Below, piece after piece: positions 15,758 to 24,566 of a stretch of 64,000 nucleotides of DNA (positions are counted from its first letter, which is position 1; each line of letters begins with the position of its first letter). The notes under the pieces are model-generated. The model saw only the letters and a program-made list of their open reading frames with translations. It made no database searches and was not told the DNA's origin. A program made the translations under genes and the position numbers. The DNA is from Chryseosolibacter sp036402075. Lineage in GTDB: Bacteria; Bacteroidota; Bacteroidia; Cytophagales; Cyclobacteriaceae. The DNA is taken from NCBI GenBank assembly GCA_036402075.1, contig DASWTP010000142.1, positions 1 through 64,000 of the forward strand, written 5' to 3'.

Positions 15758-16568
15758 TGTACAGGTGTCTTCGTAGTACTTCTTTGTCGGACGGGCTGGT
15801 AAGCTTTACAAGATTTGAGATCAACCAACCCGTGTTGTAACCAGGCCGGTTAAAGTTTGAAAGTTCAAAGTACCAACCGTCAAGCTGAAAAAAATGGAAC
15901 TGGACCTGATTAACAGACTTAAATTCGAGGTTCCCTTTCTTCAGTTCGTAAAGAAAAACAGAAAGGTGATCGGGTACAAATCGTTTCACCGTGAACTGGC
16001 TGATACTGTCGCTGTTGACAAGCGCCTTCCGAAGGTTCATAAAATCCAGCTCATGGCTCAACGGGTGCAGGAATCTTCCGACCTTGGTAGTGTCGCGAAC
16101 AAAATAGGGCGCAAACATGTCTGCATAAACTTTGTTGATCACCCACTTGCTGCCTCCATGATCTTTTTCCAATTCCATGAACAAGAGCACGTCCTGATCC
16201 TTACCATTGAACGTGAAGGTGGCGTGCACTTCAGAAAACCAGCTTCCGCCATGGAAGTTGAGGAACTGTTGCTTCTCAAGAACACTTTTGGCAAAATCAA
16301 CTTTCAACGCGCTTGAAATTCCGCTGTTGGCTTCGTCAAACAAAATTCCCAGGTACTTCTTGCGAAGCTTTTCACTTCTGTATTGCTTGTCCTTCGCGTA
16401 GTAGCGATTGCCCTTTTCGTCCTCTTCACCATTGAATCGCCTGAAGAATTGGTTGACCTGTTTGGATTGCGCATAAAGTTTCGATTCGTCTTCACCTTCG
16501 CGGAGTAGCTGGGAATAACCCGATAAGCTCGCAACCAAGAGCAGGCATAAGGTTGTGTATTTTGTCAT
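15744..16568 (-). CDS. Exported protein of unknown function, partner of LRR gene
   Basis: 274 residues with a signal peptide (1-19, ending SGYSQ). The mature part is basic and aromatic-rich, with no family that I recognise. It has a helical first third (QVNQFFRRFNGEEDEKG) and a beta-rich middle (WFSEVHATFTFNGKDQDVLLFMELEKD). The 14-base overlap with the LRR gene implies translational coupling and a shared role at the envelope. Confidence 0.75.
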   Translation of the reverse strand: MTKYTTLCLLLVASLSGYSQLLREGEDESKLYAQSKQVNQFFRRFNGEEDEKGNRYYAKDKQYRSEKLRKKYLGILFDEANSGISSALKVDFAKSVLEKQQFLNFHGGSWFSEVHATFTFNGKDQDVLLFMELEKDHGGSKWVINKVYADMFAPYFVRDTTKVGRFLHPLSHELDFMNLRKALVNSDSISQFTVKRFVPDHLSVFLYELKKGNLEFKSVNQVQFHFFQLDGWYFELSNFNRPGYNTGWLISNLVKLTSPSDKEVLRRHLYNETN

Positions 16569-16577
16569 TACTGTAGA

Positions 16578-16735
16578 AATTAGGAATTAGAAATTGGGCA
16601 TTAGGCATTAAAGCTTGCGCGTTCGATGTATGTTTTTCTTAACGAGGATGCTTAGCGAAAATTGGACTTCACTCGGGAAATCGTTCGCTATGCCTGATCT
16701 GCTAATGCCTAATTCCAAATGCCTAATATCAAATT
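16578..16735. repeat. Intergenic inverted repeat of ATTAGGCATTA words
   Basis: The left arm at about 16578-16609 is made of ATTAGGAATTAGAAATTGGG and GCATTAGGCATTA. The right arm at about 16702-16735 reads TAATGCCTAATTCC and AAATGCCTAATATC. About 90 bases separate the arms. It lies between two co-directional genes of the LRR cluster and could form a long hairpin in the transcript. It has the same design as the elements near 0.2, 51.0 and 59.7 kb, but with different words. Confidence 0.5.
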
Positions 16736-16737
16736 TA

Positions 16738-17322
16738 TTATGCGCCAGTCTCTGTAACCTTGATATCACCCAAAAGAACGTCCCAGAATTCAACGGTGCG
16801 ACCGGCAATTTGGGTCTTCTTACGTTCAACGTAGATGGTGATATCTTTCTTAGTCGTGTCTTTGTAACGCATGCCATCTTCGGAAACGCCTTCAAAGCGC
16901 TGGTAGATCGTGACTACACCAACATATTTTCCATCGGGTTGTCTTTCCAGGTCGCTGATGTAATGAATGTCATACCATTCAATGCTTACCCGATCGTAGT
17001 TTAACGCCATGAGTCTTTCAAAATACTGACGCACCTTGTAATAGTTTACTTCTTTACGGTTCAGAGAAGAAACGCCCATTTCCGCGCCAGGTGAGAAGAG
17101 CTCTTCCGCGCGGTCCATGACGCGGGTCGCTTCGGAATATGCTGTTTTCTTATTGCCAATAATACTGATGTATTTACTGAGATCTCTCACTTTCTCCAGG
17201 GCAAGTGAGTCGATCGCTTGTTTTCTTTCAGGACTAATCTCACCTGACTGGGCTGCAGCAGTTCCGCCAACGGCCAAAATAGCTAACAACACAACGAGGT
17301 TTTTGAAATTGGTGATTACCAT
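16738..17322 (-). CDS. Exported protein of unknown function
   Basis: 194 residues. The signal peptide is about 1-24 (LVVLLAILAVGGTAAAQ). The mature part contains a helical segment (ERKQAIDSLALEKVRDLSKYISIIG) and a C-terminal beta-rich half (YVGVVTIYQRFEGVSEDGMRYKD, KDITIYVERKKT, VEFWDVLLGDIKVTE). The general layout resembles NTF2-like immunity or envelope proteins, but I cannot assign a family. It belongs to the run of four leftward envelope genes. Confidence 0.72.
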   Translation of the reverse strand: MVITNFKNLVVLLAILAVGGTAAAQSGEISPERKQAIDSLALEKVRDLSKYISIIGNKKTAYSEATRVMDRAEELFSPGAEMGVSSLNRKEVNYYKVRQYFERLMALNYDRVSIEWYDIHYISDLERQPDGKYVGVVTIYQRFEGVSEDGMRYKDTTKKDITIYVERKKTQIAGRTVEFWDVLLGDIKVTETGA

Positions 17323-17341
17323 AACAACGTGATTTTTTAGG

Positions 17342-17854
17342 TTAATTTTTTCTTAATTCAACTTCGGTAATTTTTCCGGAAGCATCGAACTTGAGCGCTT
17401 CTACTTTGTTCGCATTTTTCTTCTGGTCTTTCAGGTAGTTGAGGTATTTCTGAATCGTGGTGGGGCGATCGTAATCTTTGTTGTCACCCGTTCCACTGAT
17501 AATGATCAGCACCGGGGTCTCGGGTGAAGCAAACATTGTCAACGCTTCATTGATACTATTGTTTGCAGCGGTTGCATTGGATGAGGTTGCTACTGCGTCA
17601 AAATATTTTGCGAGAACCGCATATTTAGCGTTGGTTGACGACTCGTTCTGTTTCGCATTCGCGGCAGCCTCTGCTTCTTTGCGTTTCCGTTCCTCTTCTT
17701 CACGTTGTTTTTGTAGTGCAGCCTCCTGTTCCATGCGGGCTTTTTCCGCGGCAGCCGCTTCCATAGCCTTCTTTTTACTTTTGCAACCTGTTACCGCAAT
17801 GAGCAGTACCAGGAAAACGAGAATTAACTTCGAGGAATTTCGAATGGCGTTCAT
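17342..17854 (-). CDS. Lipoprotein with coiled-coil linker
   Basis: 170 residues. A lipoprotein signal ends in LIAVTGC, so Cys24 is the likely lipidated residue. An Ala/Glu/Lys/Arg-rich coiled coil follows (residues about 28-70), then a small domain (NAKYAVLAKYFDAVATSSNATAAN, FASPETPVLIIISGTGDNKDYDRPT, TIQKYLNYLKDQKK). The last part resembles domains seen in other Bacteroidota surface proteins, but no name can be given. It is the first gene of the four-gene leftward group, preceded by about 250 bases without a recognisable gene. Confidence 0.75.
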   Translation of the reverse strand: MNAIRNSSKLILVFLVLLIAVTGCKSKKKAMEAAAAEKARMEQEAALQKQREEEERKRKEAEAAANAKQNESSTNAKYAVLAKYFDAVATSSNATAANNSINEALTMFASPETPVLIIISGTGDNKDYDRPTTIQKYLNYLKDQKKNANKVEALKFDASGKITEVELRKN

Positions 17855-18110
17855 CTTTTTATGATTTAGTTTAATTTGAGTTAACGCTTATAAATTGTGC
17901 CAGAACACAAGAATGGATACAATCTTATCTGAAAACGTGCCACATTCCGTAAATGTTGATAAAATTCTACAGCCGGTTTCAATTTACCGATTAGTGACTG
18001 GATAGAAAGTTAGATTGTAATTCCTGAGTCGAGCAAATGCGCACCCCGGTGAAGTCAGGCACGATTTCCCCAGGTTGTTCAAGTCATGGAAACTGAAGAT
18101 AATTATTCAC

Positions 18111-18506
18111 TCATTCACGTTTCAGGATTGTAGCAGGGTTTGTCTTTGAGGCACGTACCACAAATCCACCTATGGCGCCTGATGTCAAGACCAAAACCGA
18201 TCCGGCCGTAGCAAAAAACATCCAGGGTTTGATTTGAATTCCGTAGGCGAAACCAGAAAGCCATTGGTGACCGATCCAAAGCCCTGGTGGCATTGCGATG
18301 ATAAAGCCTGCCACCGAAAGCTTCAGAAAGAAAACGGGAAGCATGACCAGAATTTCGTGTTGTGTGGCACCCACTACTTTTCGCACACCGATTTCTTTCA
18401 TTCTTCGTTTGCACACGAAAGACGCGAGTGACAGCATGCTAGGCAAAGAGATAAAACCGCCACGGACGTGCCTTACCATGAATTTAAATTCAGTGACAAG
18501 ATTCAT
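18111..18506 (-). pseudogene. C-terminal fragment of an FtsX/MacB-type ABC permease
   Basis: 131 residues that match only the last part of the roughly 800-residue Bacteroidota FtsX-like permeases: LASFVCKRRMKEIGVRKVVGATQHEILVML, a helix, the QWLSGFAYGIQIKPWMF segment, a last helix, and NPATILKRE at the end. The N-terminal four fifths, including the first helix and periplasmic domains, are missing. The first 25 residues do not resemble the family. This is a decayed remnant; a functional short protein is unlikely. Confidence 0.7.
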
Positions 18507-18678
18507 CCTTCCCGCTGTTTCCGTAACGACAGGCTAAAAGCCATTAGCTTTTCTATCCCTGCAAGGCTGGGGTGTGATGTTCGGAAATAATTTACGAAGA
18601 ACGAAAAGGCGACACTGAATTCGAGACAGGTCAGCAAAAAGCCAGAACATTCCGTTATTTTGCCAGCCTTATACGACC

Positions 18679-20031
18679 ATGACCGTTGCCAGAAACACTA
18701 TCATCCTGCTCGCTGTTAGTTCCAGTATTTTTTTTGAAGCACTCGACATTGCCATCATCAACCTTGCGATACCCTTAATAAAGAAAGACTTCAACCTCAG
18801 CGGTGAAACTGTGCAATGGGTTCAGACACTCTATGTTCTTTTTTATGGCGGTTTTTTGATCGTGGGAGGGAAGCTAGCCGATGTCGTTGGCCGAAAGAAG
18901 ATCTTTATTATCGGCTCGGTGTTGTTCCTGGTTACTTCACTTGGTGCTGCCCTTGCACCGTCCTTTGAGATACTTTGTTTGTTCCGCGCTGTTCAGGGAC
19001 TTGGTGCTGCGTTCGTAATGCCTTCAGCGTTCAGCATCATCACAAACACGTTTCAAGACCCCCATGCCAGAACAAAAGCGCTCGGAATTTTCGGATCATT
19101 CGCGGCAATCGGCTCCGGCAGTGGATTATCATTGGGCGGGATCATAGCGACCTATTTCGGATGGCAGTGGGTTTTCTACATCAACGTGCCGGTGATCGCC
19201 ATCTCACTGGTGTTCGCCTATATCTATATCATGCCCGATGAGAAAGTTTCAAGTAAGAACACCCCAGACTACCTGACGGGAATTTTTCTCACGCTCACCA
19301 TTCTGATCCTTACCTTCATTGTGCATGATCTAAAAAACATTACGCATCACGTTTATGCTACCATCATCATGTTTGTTGCTATGCTTTTGATGATTCGTTC
19401 CATCATCACCCGGAGCAAAGCTGAAAACCCGCTGATCGATTTTAAGATCTTCAACACAGTGTCAACGCGCACCGGAAACGGTGTGATGTTCCTGATGGGA
19501 GCTTTCTTCACTGGCTTCCTTTTTACTATTTCGATGGTGATGCAATCGTATATGGGTTTCAGCGCTGCAAAGTCGGGACTGTTGCTTCTCCCGTTCAGCG
19601 TTTTGTCTGCTATCGTTTCGAAGTCCATTTTACCACGACTCCTCAAGCGGATCTCGATGTACCAGGGCGGAATATTGGGGATGATCCTGATGACGAGCGG
19701 AGGAATGCTGCTATTCCTTGGCATCGCGTCCGACTATAATCTGCTTATCATTCTTCTGTCCGTTGCGTGTGTTACCGGTACGGGGATCGCAGTGTGTTTC
19801 CTAACACTTAACGTCATCGCGCTGCGCGATATCCCTGAGGAGAATCACGGCCTTGCGTCTTCCTTTATCCAGACGTGCTTTTTTTTCGGAGGCGGACTCG
19901 GACTTTCGATCCTTACTATTTTTATGGACACCACGCAACCACTTTTCACTCCCGCGATGATTCTTAGCGCCTATGCCGCAGGAGGCGTGTTGTGGCTGCT
20001 TGTGGCGAAGTATCGCAGTGCGCTGGTTTGA
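18679..20031 (+). CDS. MFS drug-type exporter (DHA2-like, 14 helices)
   Basis: 450 residues with about 14 hydrophobic segments. Signatures are the first-helix motif ALDIAIINLAIPLI, the loop 2-3 motif GGKLADVVGRKKIF, and motif C-like GSGSGLSLGGIIATYFGWQWVFYINVP. This group exports drugs or small metabolites with proton exchange across the inner membrane. It stands alone, with no local regulator or periplasmic adaptor gene, so the substrate is open. Confidence 0.88.
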   Translation: MTVARNTIILLAVSSSIFFEALDIAIINLAIPLIKKDFNLSGETVQWVQTLYVLFYGGFLIVGGKLADVVGRKKIFIIGSVLFLVTSLGAALAPSFEILCLFRAVQGLGAAFVMPSAFSIITNTFQDPHARTKALGIFGSFAAIGSGSGLSLGGIIATYFGWQWVFYINVPVIAISLVFAYIYIMPDEKVSSKNTPDYLTGIFLTLTILILTFIVHDLKNITHHVYATIIMFVAMLLMIRSIITRSKAENPLIDFKIFNTVSTRTGNGVMFLMGAFFTGFLFTISMVMQSYMGFSAAKSGLLLLPFSVLSAIVSKSILPRLLKRISMYQGGILGMILMTSGGMLLFLGIASDYNLLIILLSVACVTGTGIAVCFLTLNVIALRDIPEENHGLASSFIQTCFFFGGGLGLSILTIFMDTTQPLFTPAMILSAYAAGGVLWLLVAKYRSALV

Positions 20032-20070
20032 GATGTGTTCAAACACCTGAACACATAAATGCATTTACAC

Positions 20071-20078
20071 TACCTTTG
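20071..20078 (+). promoter_or_regulatory. Bacteroidota -7 promoter element before the globin gene
   Basis: TACCTTTG matches TAnnTTTG exactly, 43 bases before the globin ATG. The 13-mer AACACCTGAACAC at 20042-20054, shared with the repeat at 307-319, lies just upstream. No clear -33 TTTG element is visible. Confidence 0.55.
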
Positions 20079-20121
20079 CATCAGAACTGTTGCCAAACAT
20101 GAGCAGTAAATACCAGAACAA

Positions 20122-20490
20122 ATGACCACGCCCTACGATCGTCTTGGCCCCGACAATTTAAGACTCCTGGTGGACCGATTTTATGATCTTGTTTTTGCGA
20201 ATGAGGATATTTCACATTTGTTCAAGACCGACAAGGAAGTTATAAAAGAAAAACAGCGATTATTTCTGACTCAGTTTTTGGGCGGGCCGCCTTTATATTC
20301 AGAACGATTTGGTCACCCTCGGTTGCGCGCCAGGCACATGCCTCATCCGATTTCGCAGGAGCATGCGGTGGCTTGGCTCTCATGTATGTCTGCAGCCATC
20401 AGTAGTTTGGCAATCGATGAAGAATTTAAAGACGAATTGTTTAAACGTTTTGTGCCTACTGCGATGTTCATGGTTAATAGAGGAGACTAA
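20122..20490 (+). CDS. Truncated haemoglobin, group II
   Basis: 122 residues, the normal length. Tyr21 (FYDLVF) is the B10 Tyr, His72 in RARHMPHPIS is the proximal F8 ligand, and Trp85 is the G8 Trp typical of group II (trHbO). Members bind O2, NO or peroxide and protect against nitrosative and oxidative stress or deliver oxygen. It is a single gene with its own promoter element. The soluble cytosolic location follows from the lack of a signal sequence. Confidence 0.92.
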   Translation: MTTPYDRLGPDNLRLLVDRFYDLVFANEDISHLFKTDKEVIKEKQRLFLTQFLGGPPLYSERFGHPRLRARHMPHPISQEHAVAWLSCMSAAISSLAIDEEFKDELFKRFVPTAMFMVNRGD

Positions 20491-20638
20491 CCGGCAGTAT
20501 ATGCATTTCAACGATTCAGTAAGCTGGTGGGGTTTACTTTGAATCCGTTGATAAACCGCGGAAAACGCTGATTCTCACATTTTTGAATAGTGAACAATCC
20601 CAGCATTTTCTTACACATCCCAATGTGGGATTACGGGC

Positions 20639-20761
20639 TTACTTAAGGATTAAGAGTGCTCCAAAAAATAACACGACAACCAATGTAAATAGCACCGCGC
20701 TAAAGGCCAATGCGCTATAACTGATGTTTGCTGGCTTTTCGATAGACTGTTGCTTTTTCAT
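20639..20761 (-). CDS. 40-residue single-span membrane peptide
   Basis: A short frame begins at ATG 20761 with a good ribosome-binding site (GAAGGA about 4 bases upstream) and ends at TAA 20639. The peptide has a charged head (MKKQQSIEKPANISY), then one hydrophobic helix (ALAFSAVLFTLVVVLFFGALLIL) and a final Lys. That layout is typical of real small inner-membrane proteins. No function is known. Confidence 0.6.
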   Translation of the reverse strand: MKKQQSIEKPANISYSALAFSAVLFTLVVVLFFGALLILK

Positions 20762-20881
20762 AGTTCCTTCGATTTAGTGATACTAAGTACAAGCGAACCA
20801 GCCTTAAATACTTAAAAAAACCGGTTGGAACCCTACACGGGAATCCTTTGGCACCCATTTTCTCATTTTTCGGCCACTTAA

Positions 20882-21652
20882 TTAGGTCAATAAAATTCCA
20901 GCCGCGAATCGTCCGGAGTCGCCTTTTCGGGCAGAAAAGAAATAGTTGTTGTTGAGCACAGTGCAGAGGTCGGAAATTTCGATTTGAGCTTCCGGTACGC
21001 CAAACTCCTGCAGCTGTACTTTGTTTGCGTCCCACAGGTTTAACCTGGCTTTACTTGCCGGCAAGGGTATCAAGAGATCATTGGCATTGCTAAACGATTG
21101 GCGGACGGCTTCTACAACTTCTGCGCCCACCTCATATGACTGCTGACTGACGGATGGACCAATTCCGGCAATCACATTTTCACCGCGCGTGCCAAAGCTC
21201 TCGCTCATCGCGTGCAGCGTCTTTTCCAGAATTTTGGCAACGGTACCCTTCCAACCTGAATGTACAGCTCCGCACACATTATTTTTTTTGTCGTAAAGTA
21301 AGATCGGGACACAGTCGGCAGACATCACAGCGATGCAAATCCCTTTTTCCGCAGTAATCAGTGCATCAGTTTCCTGTAATTCGTCTTTGGTGGTGTGAGA
21401 GGTGACGTTTACAATGCGGGTCTTGTGAACCTGCGATGGCATCACAAGCTTTTCCGGAGCGATGCCCATTGCATCTGCAACCTTTTGCCGGTTTGCCAAC
21501 ACAAAATTACGATCCGGGGAGCTCGAAAGACTTAGCGTAAATTCTTTATCGCCAGCAAGAATCCGCTCCGATACAAAATGCCGTACGGACGGAAATTGCG
21601 ATAAGTTGTCGAAATGCCAGAAATTCAAATCACCGTATTGAACCCGCTTCAT
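20882..21652 (-). CDS. pgeF: PgeF/YfiH polyphenol-oxidase-fold amidase (peptidoglycan editing)
   Basis: 256 residues. The zinc/catalytic residues His76 (SQVHK), Cys114 (SADCVP) and His131 (HSGWKG) and the RKGDSGRFA end are present. The family was long called laccase-like; the Escherichia coli member removes mis-incorporated Ser from the UDP-MurNAc stem, and other members act on purine nucleosides. Cytosolic. A TATCTTTG element for this strand lies at 21671-21678. It is monocistronic here. Confidence 0.9.
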   Translation of the reverse strand: MKRVQYGDLNFWHFDNLSQFPSVRHFVSERILAGDKEFTLSLSSSPDRNFVLANRQKVADAMGIAPEKLVMPSQVHKTRIVNVTSHTTKDELQETDALITAEKGICIAVMSADCVPILLYDKKNNVCGAVHSGWKGTVAKILEKTLHAMSESFGTRGENVIAGIGPSVSQQSYEVGAEVVEAVRQSFSNANDLLIPLPASKARLNLWDANKVQLQEFGVPEAQIEISDLCTVLNNNYFFSARKGDSGRFAAGILLT

Positions 21653-21670
21653 TGTGGATAATTAAGAATG

Positions 21671-21678
21671 CAAAGATA
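21671..21678 (-). promoter_or_regulatory. Bacteroidota -7 promoter element before pgeF
   Basis: Read on the minus strand the sequence is TATCTTTG, an exact TAnnTTTG match, ending 18 bases before the pgeF ATG. Confidence 0.5.
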
Positions 21679-21752
21679 CTTCAGTGCCGAAACCGGGCTA
21701 AGGGTCCTCGTAATTTTTATTCGCTACCTTGGAGCATATATATTGCTTTCAC

Positions 21753-22289
21753 ATGGATGAAATTACTTCTTCGCTGGGCATTCTCTCTTCAATGATCACA
21801 CCGGCAGTGTTGATCCTCGCGGGTGGATCGTTGATCGCTACAACATCGCAACGCTTAGGAAGAGTGATTGACCGCGTTCGAAAAATATCGCAGGAATTCA
21901 CGCAAATCGAATCACATGAGAAAGAGGATCATCAAGCTGCCAACAAGCGTAGGATTCTCTATAAACTCTTGCACAAAAGCGCCCTTCGGTGCCGGTTGCT
22001 TACCCGCGCCATGACCATTCTCTATGTCAGCCTGGGATTCTTTGTGGCAACTAGCCTCAGCATCGGGATCGTATCCATCACTCACATCTCCCTCGTGTGG
22101 ATTCCAACAGCTCTCGGTCTAACAGGCGCTTCGTTGCTATTTGTCAGTTCAGCGATTCTAATCATCGAATCGCGACTTACCCTCCGCACCATTGCCGATG
22201 AGATTGATTACGTCATAGAGACCACCTTACCGCACGCCCCCGATGACCTGAAGCGCAACCAGGGCTGGCAAAAGTGGCTTGGATTCTGA
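21753..22289 (+). CDS. DUF2721 membrane protein
   Basis: 178 residues from ATG 21753; a TTG 24 bases upstream is in frame. The family signature LGILSSMITPAVLILAGGSLIATTSQRLGRVIDRVRKI is followed by a hydrophilic stretch and two closely spaced helices (LYVSLGFFVATSLSIGIVS, WIPTALGLTGASLLFVSSAILI). The function of DUF2721 is unknown. A TACCTTGG sequence at 21725 is a possible promoter element. Confidence 0.88.
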   Translation: MDEITSSLGILSSMITPAVLILAGGSLIATTSQRLGRVIDRVRKISQEFTQIESHEKEDHQAANKRRILYKLLHKSALRCRLLTRAMTILYVSLGFFVATSLSIGIVSITHISLVWIPTALGLTGASLLFVSSAILIIESRLTLRTIADEIDYVIETTLPHAPDDLKRNQGWQKWLGF

Positions 22290-22307
22290 TTCTTGCTGAC
22301 TTTCGTT

Positions 22308-22484
22308 TTACAGCAACTTTTCTTTGTCGCTTCCGTGATAGGTTTGTGTTCCATCTTCTGACCAAAAGCGCAAACGCCTTTTCTGATCAGGAGAGGAGGT
22401 ATCATCATCGTTATTTTGAAAATCAGGTTTTAGGATCCGTTCATGTTTGATCGGTTTCCAGCCGCCTCGTGTCGTATGCCTCAT
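22308..22484 (-). CDS. Small hydrophilic hypothetical protein
   Basis: A 58-residue frame from ATG 22484 (MRHTTRGGWKPIKHERI). It is rich in charged residues, has an Asp/Ser-rich middle (NNDDDTSSPDQKRRLRFW) and ends SDKEKLL. There is no signal or membrane segment and no known domain. The amino-acid pattern looks more protein-like than a chance frame, but evidence is limited. It is convergent with the DUF2721 gene. Confidence 0.4.
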   Translation of the reverse strand: MRHTTRGGWKPIKHERILKPDFQNNDDDTSSPDQKRRLRFWSEDGTQTYHGSDKEKLL

Positions 22485-22605
22485 AAAAACCGTTTCCGAC
22501 TCTTGAATCAAAACTGTGCCTTAAAACTGATCTGGTCAAAATTTTAAAAATTGCATCTGTTCTTAATTGCTCAAACAGCCGATTTTTGATTACTCCTTCT
22601 CACGT

Positions 22606-23817
22606 ATGACAGCTACTGCAACCGCACCCGGAAACATCTTAAAAGAAGTTAGCACCCAACGCGTGCAATCCATCGACTTGCTTCGCGGCATTGTGATGAT
22701 CATCATGGCGCTCGACCATGTTCGTGATTATTTCCATGCTGATGCGTTTCTTTATAACCCCCTTAATCTTGAGAGCACGAGCGTCTCGTTGTTTTTTACG
22801 CGCTGGGTCACGCATTTCTGCGCGCCAGTTTTCGTTTTCCTGGCAGGTACGTCTGCTTATTTAGTCGGAAGCAGAAAAGGAAAGACGGAACTTACCTCGT
22901 TCCTTTTTAAGCGAGGTGTTTGGCTCCTGGTGCTCGAGTTTACCGTGATCAACATCGCCTGGTTTTTCAACTTTGAATTTTCACTGATTGCGCTCACGGT
23001 CATCTGGGCACTAGGCATAGGTATGATTGCGCTTGCCGGAGCAATCCACCTGCCGTTCAAAGTCATCCTTGCCCTTGCCATCGTGATGATTGCAGGGCAC
23101 AACGTCTTAGATCCAATAAAATTGGGCACCGATACTCCCGGTGTGCTGTGGGCACTCCTTCATGAATACAAAGGATTTCAGCTTCAGCCGTTTTTTCTTT
23201 TTGTCGGCTACCCCGTGATTCCGTGGATTGGCATCATGCTGTTGGGCTATTGCTTTGGAACGCTATATCTTCCCTCAGCAGATGCATCTCATCGCAAAAA
23301 AATACTGCTTCAAACGGGCATTGCGATGGTAGTTGGGTTTGTGATCCTGCGTTTATTAAATGCATATGGTGATCCATTCCCATGGACCGTACAGAAGACT
23401 CCCGTCTTTACGTTTTTGTCCTTCATTAATGTCACGAAATATCCACCGTCTCTGGATTACATCCTGGTGATGCTCGGGCCGGCTTTGATTTTTCTGGCGG
23501 TTACAGAAAATTGGCGTGGAAAAATAAACCAATACGTTATTGCACTCGGGCGTGTTCCGATGTTCTACTATATAACACACCTTTATTTAATTCACATCAT
23601 CGCTGTAGTTGCTGCTCTGGCTACCGGTTTTGAATTCTCCGACATGATCTTTAACACCTGGGTCACGGATTCGCCAAACCTGCGCGGGTATGGATTCAAC
23701 CTTGGCGTAACGTATCTCGTTTGGATTGCCGTTGTGTTAGCGTTGTTTCCTCTATGCCTTTGGTATGACCGCTACAAACTCAAGAATAAACACAAATGGT
23801 GGCTGAGCTATCTTTGA
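22606..23817 (+). CDS. DUF1624/heparan N-acetyltransferase-like membrane protein
   Basis: 403 residues from ATG 22606. The N-terminal RVQSIDLLRGIVMIIMALDHVRDYFH signature is that of DUF1624 and the wider acyltransferase-3/HGSNAT-like group. About 10 helices follow, with the C-terminal basic tail YDRYKLKNKHKWWL. HGSNAT relatives move acetyl groups across membranes onto sugars; in bacteria the reaction is not established. It is monocistronic. A frame extension to TTG 22567 is possible but unlikely. Confidence 0.88.
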   Translation: MTATATAPGNILKEVSTQRVQSIDLLRGIVMIIMALDHVRDYFHADAFLYNPLNLESTSVSLFFTRWVTHFCAPVFVFLAGTSAYLVGSRKGKTELTSFLFKRGVWLLVLEFTVINIAWFFNFEFSLIALTVIWALGIGMIALAGAIHLPFKVILALAIVMIAGHNVLDPIKLGTDTPGVLWALLHEYKGFQLQPFFLFVGYPVIPWIGIMLLGYCFGTLYLPSADASHRKKILLQTGIAMVVGFVILRLLNAYGDPFPWTVQKTPVFTFLSFINVTKYPPSLDYILVMLGPALIFLAVTENWRGKINQYVIALGRVPMFYYITHLYLIHIIAVVAALATGFEFSDMIFNTWVTDSPNLRGYGFNLGVTYLVWIAVVLALFPLCLWYDRYKLKNKHKWWLSYL

Positions 23818-23835
23818 TTTAAGGGTTGGGTCGGA

Positions 23836-23858
23836 GAAAACCGAACACCGCGGTTTTC
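23836..23858 (+). terminator. Possible weak hairpin after the DUF1624 gene
   Basis: GAAAACCG and CGGTTTTC pair perfectly over 8 bases with a 7-base loop, 18 bases after the stop codon. No T-run follows, so it may be a weak or factor-dependent terminator, or only a stabilising hairpin. Confidence 0.35.
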
Positions 23859-23958
23859 GAATAACGGGGATCAATCACTGGAATTTTCTGCTGGATTTTT
23901 TGCGTCTTTTTATTAGTTCGCGCGTCCTACTGTTGCTGGAATCCGTTTAAACCAGGAA

Positions 23959-24501
23959 ATGATGCAAAACGTGGCAAATTTAGGCCTTTTTCAAAACGAA
24001 CTGAAGTCGTTCGTCATGAAACGAGTAAAGGACAGGGCGGTAGCCGAAGATATCGTTCACGATGTTTTCCTCAAGGTGCACTCAAAAATTGATCAGCTTA
24101 AGGATTCGGACAAAATGGTTGGTTGGATCTACCAAATCACGCGTAATACAATCAATGATCATTTTCGCAGGGACCAAAAACTTGCCTCAGCTGTAATACC
24201 GGAAGTTGAAAGTGAAACCGATACCAACGCGTTGAACGAATGCGTTGCGCAATGTCTGAAGCAAATGGTGACTACGCTGCCCACAAAATACCGCGAAGCG
24301 TTTGAATTAGCAGAGCTTAAAAATGTTTCCCAGACCGAGCTCGCAGAGCAGCTGAATATTTCGTATTCGGGAGCGAAATCGCGGGTGCAGCGGGCGCGTC
24401 AGATGCTTCGTCAAAAAATGGAGGATCAGTTAATCATTGAGACCGACTCGTATGGCAACGTGATCGTTTGCGAAGACCGCAGTCCGGATTGTTCCTGCTG
24501 A
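23959..24501 (+). CDS. sigZ: ECF-type RNA polymerase sigma factor SigZ
   Basis: 180 residues. Region 2 is DRAVAEDIVHDVFLKVH followed by WIYQITRNTINDHFRR; region 4 is LPTKYREAFELAELKNVSQTELAEQLNISYSGAKSRVQRAR. The Cys-containing C-terminal tail (YGNVIVCEDRSPDCSC) is typical of the SigZ group and lies after region 4; an additional CVAQC pair is between the two regions. No anti-sigma gene is adjacent. The Cys-rich tail may sense metal or redox state, which is an inference. A perfect hairpin terminator follows. Confidence 0.9.
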   Translation: MMQNVANLGLFQNELKSFVMKRVKDRAVAEDIVHDVFLKVHSKIDQLKDSDKMVGWIYQITRNTINDHFRRDQKLASAVIPEVESETDTNALNECVAQCLKQMVTTLPTKYREAFELAELKNVSQTELAEQLNISYSGAKSRVQRARQMLRQKMEDQLIIETDSYGNVIVCEDRSPDCSC

Positions 24502-24530
24502 TAAATCAAATGCTAGAATTTTATTAAAGA

Positions 24531-24566
24531 AGGCTGTTCCGAACCTCGGAACAGCCTGTTCTTTTT
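24531..24566 (+). terminator. Rho-independent terminator after sigZ
   Basis: AGGCTGTTCCG pairs perfectly with CGGAACAGCCT (11 base pairs, 5-base loop AACCT) followed by GTTCTTTTT. The T-run overlaps the stop codon of the Cys-Gly peptide ORF on the other strand. Confidence 0.88.

Noticed and set aside
17855..18110. Short frames in the gap, for example one of 30 residues at 17914
   Set aside because: Too short, no signal or ribosome-binding site, no protein-like pattern.
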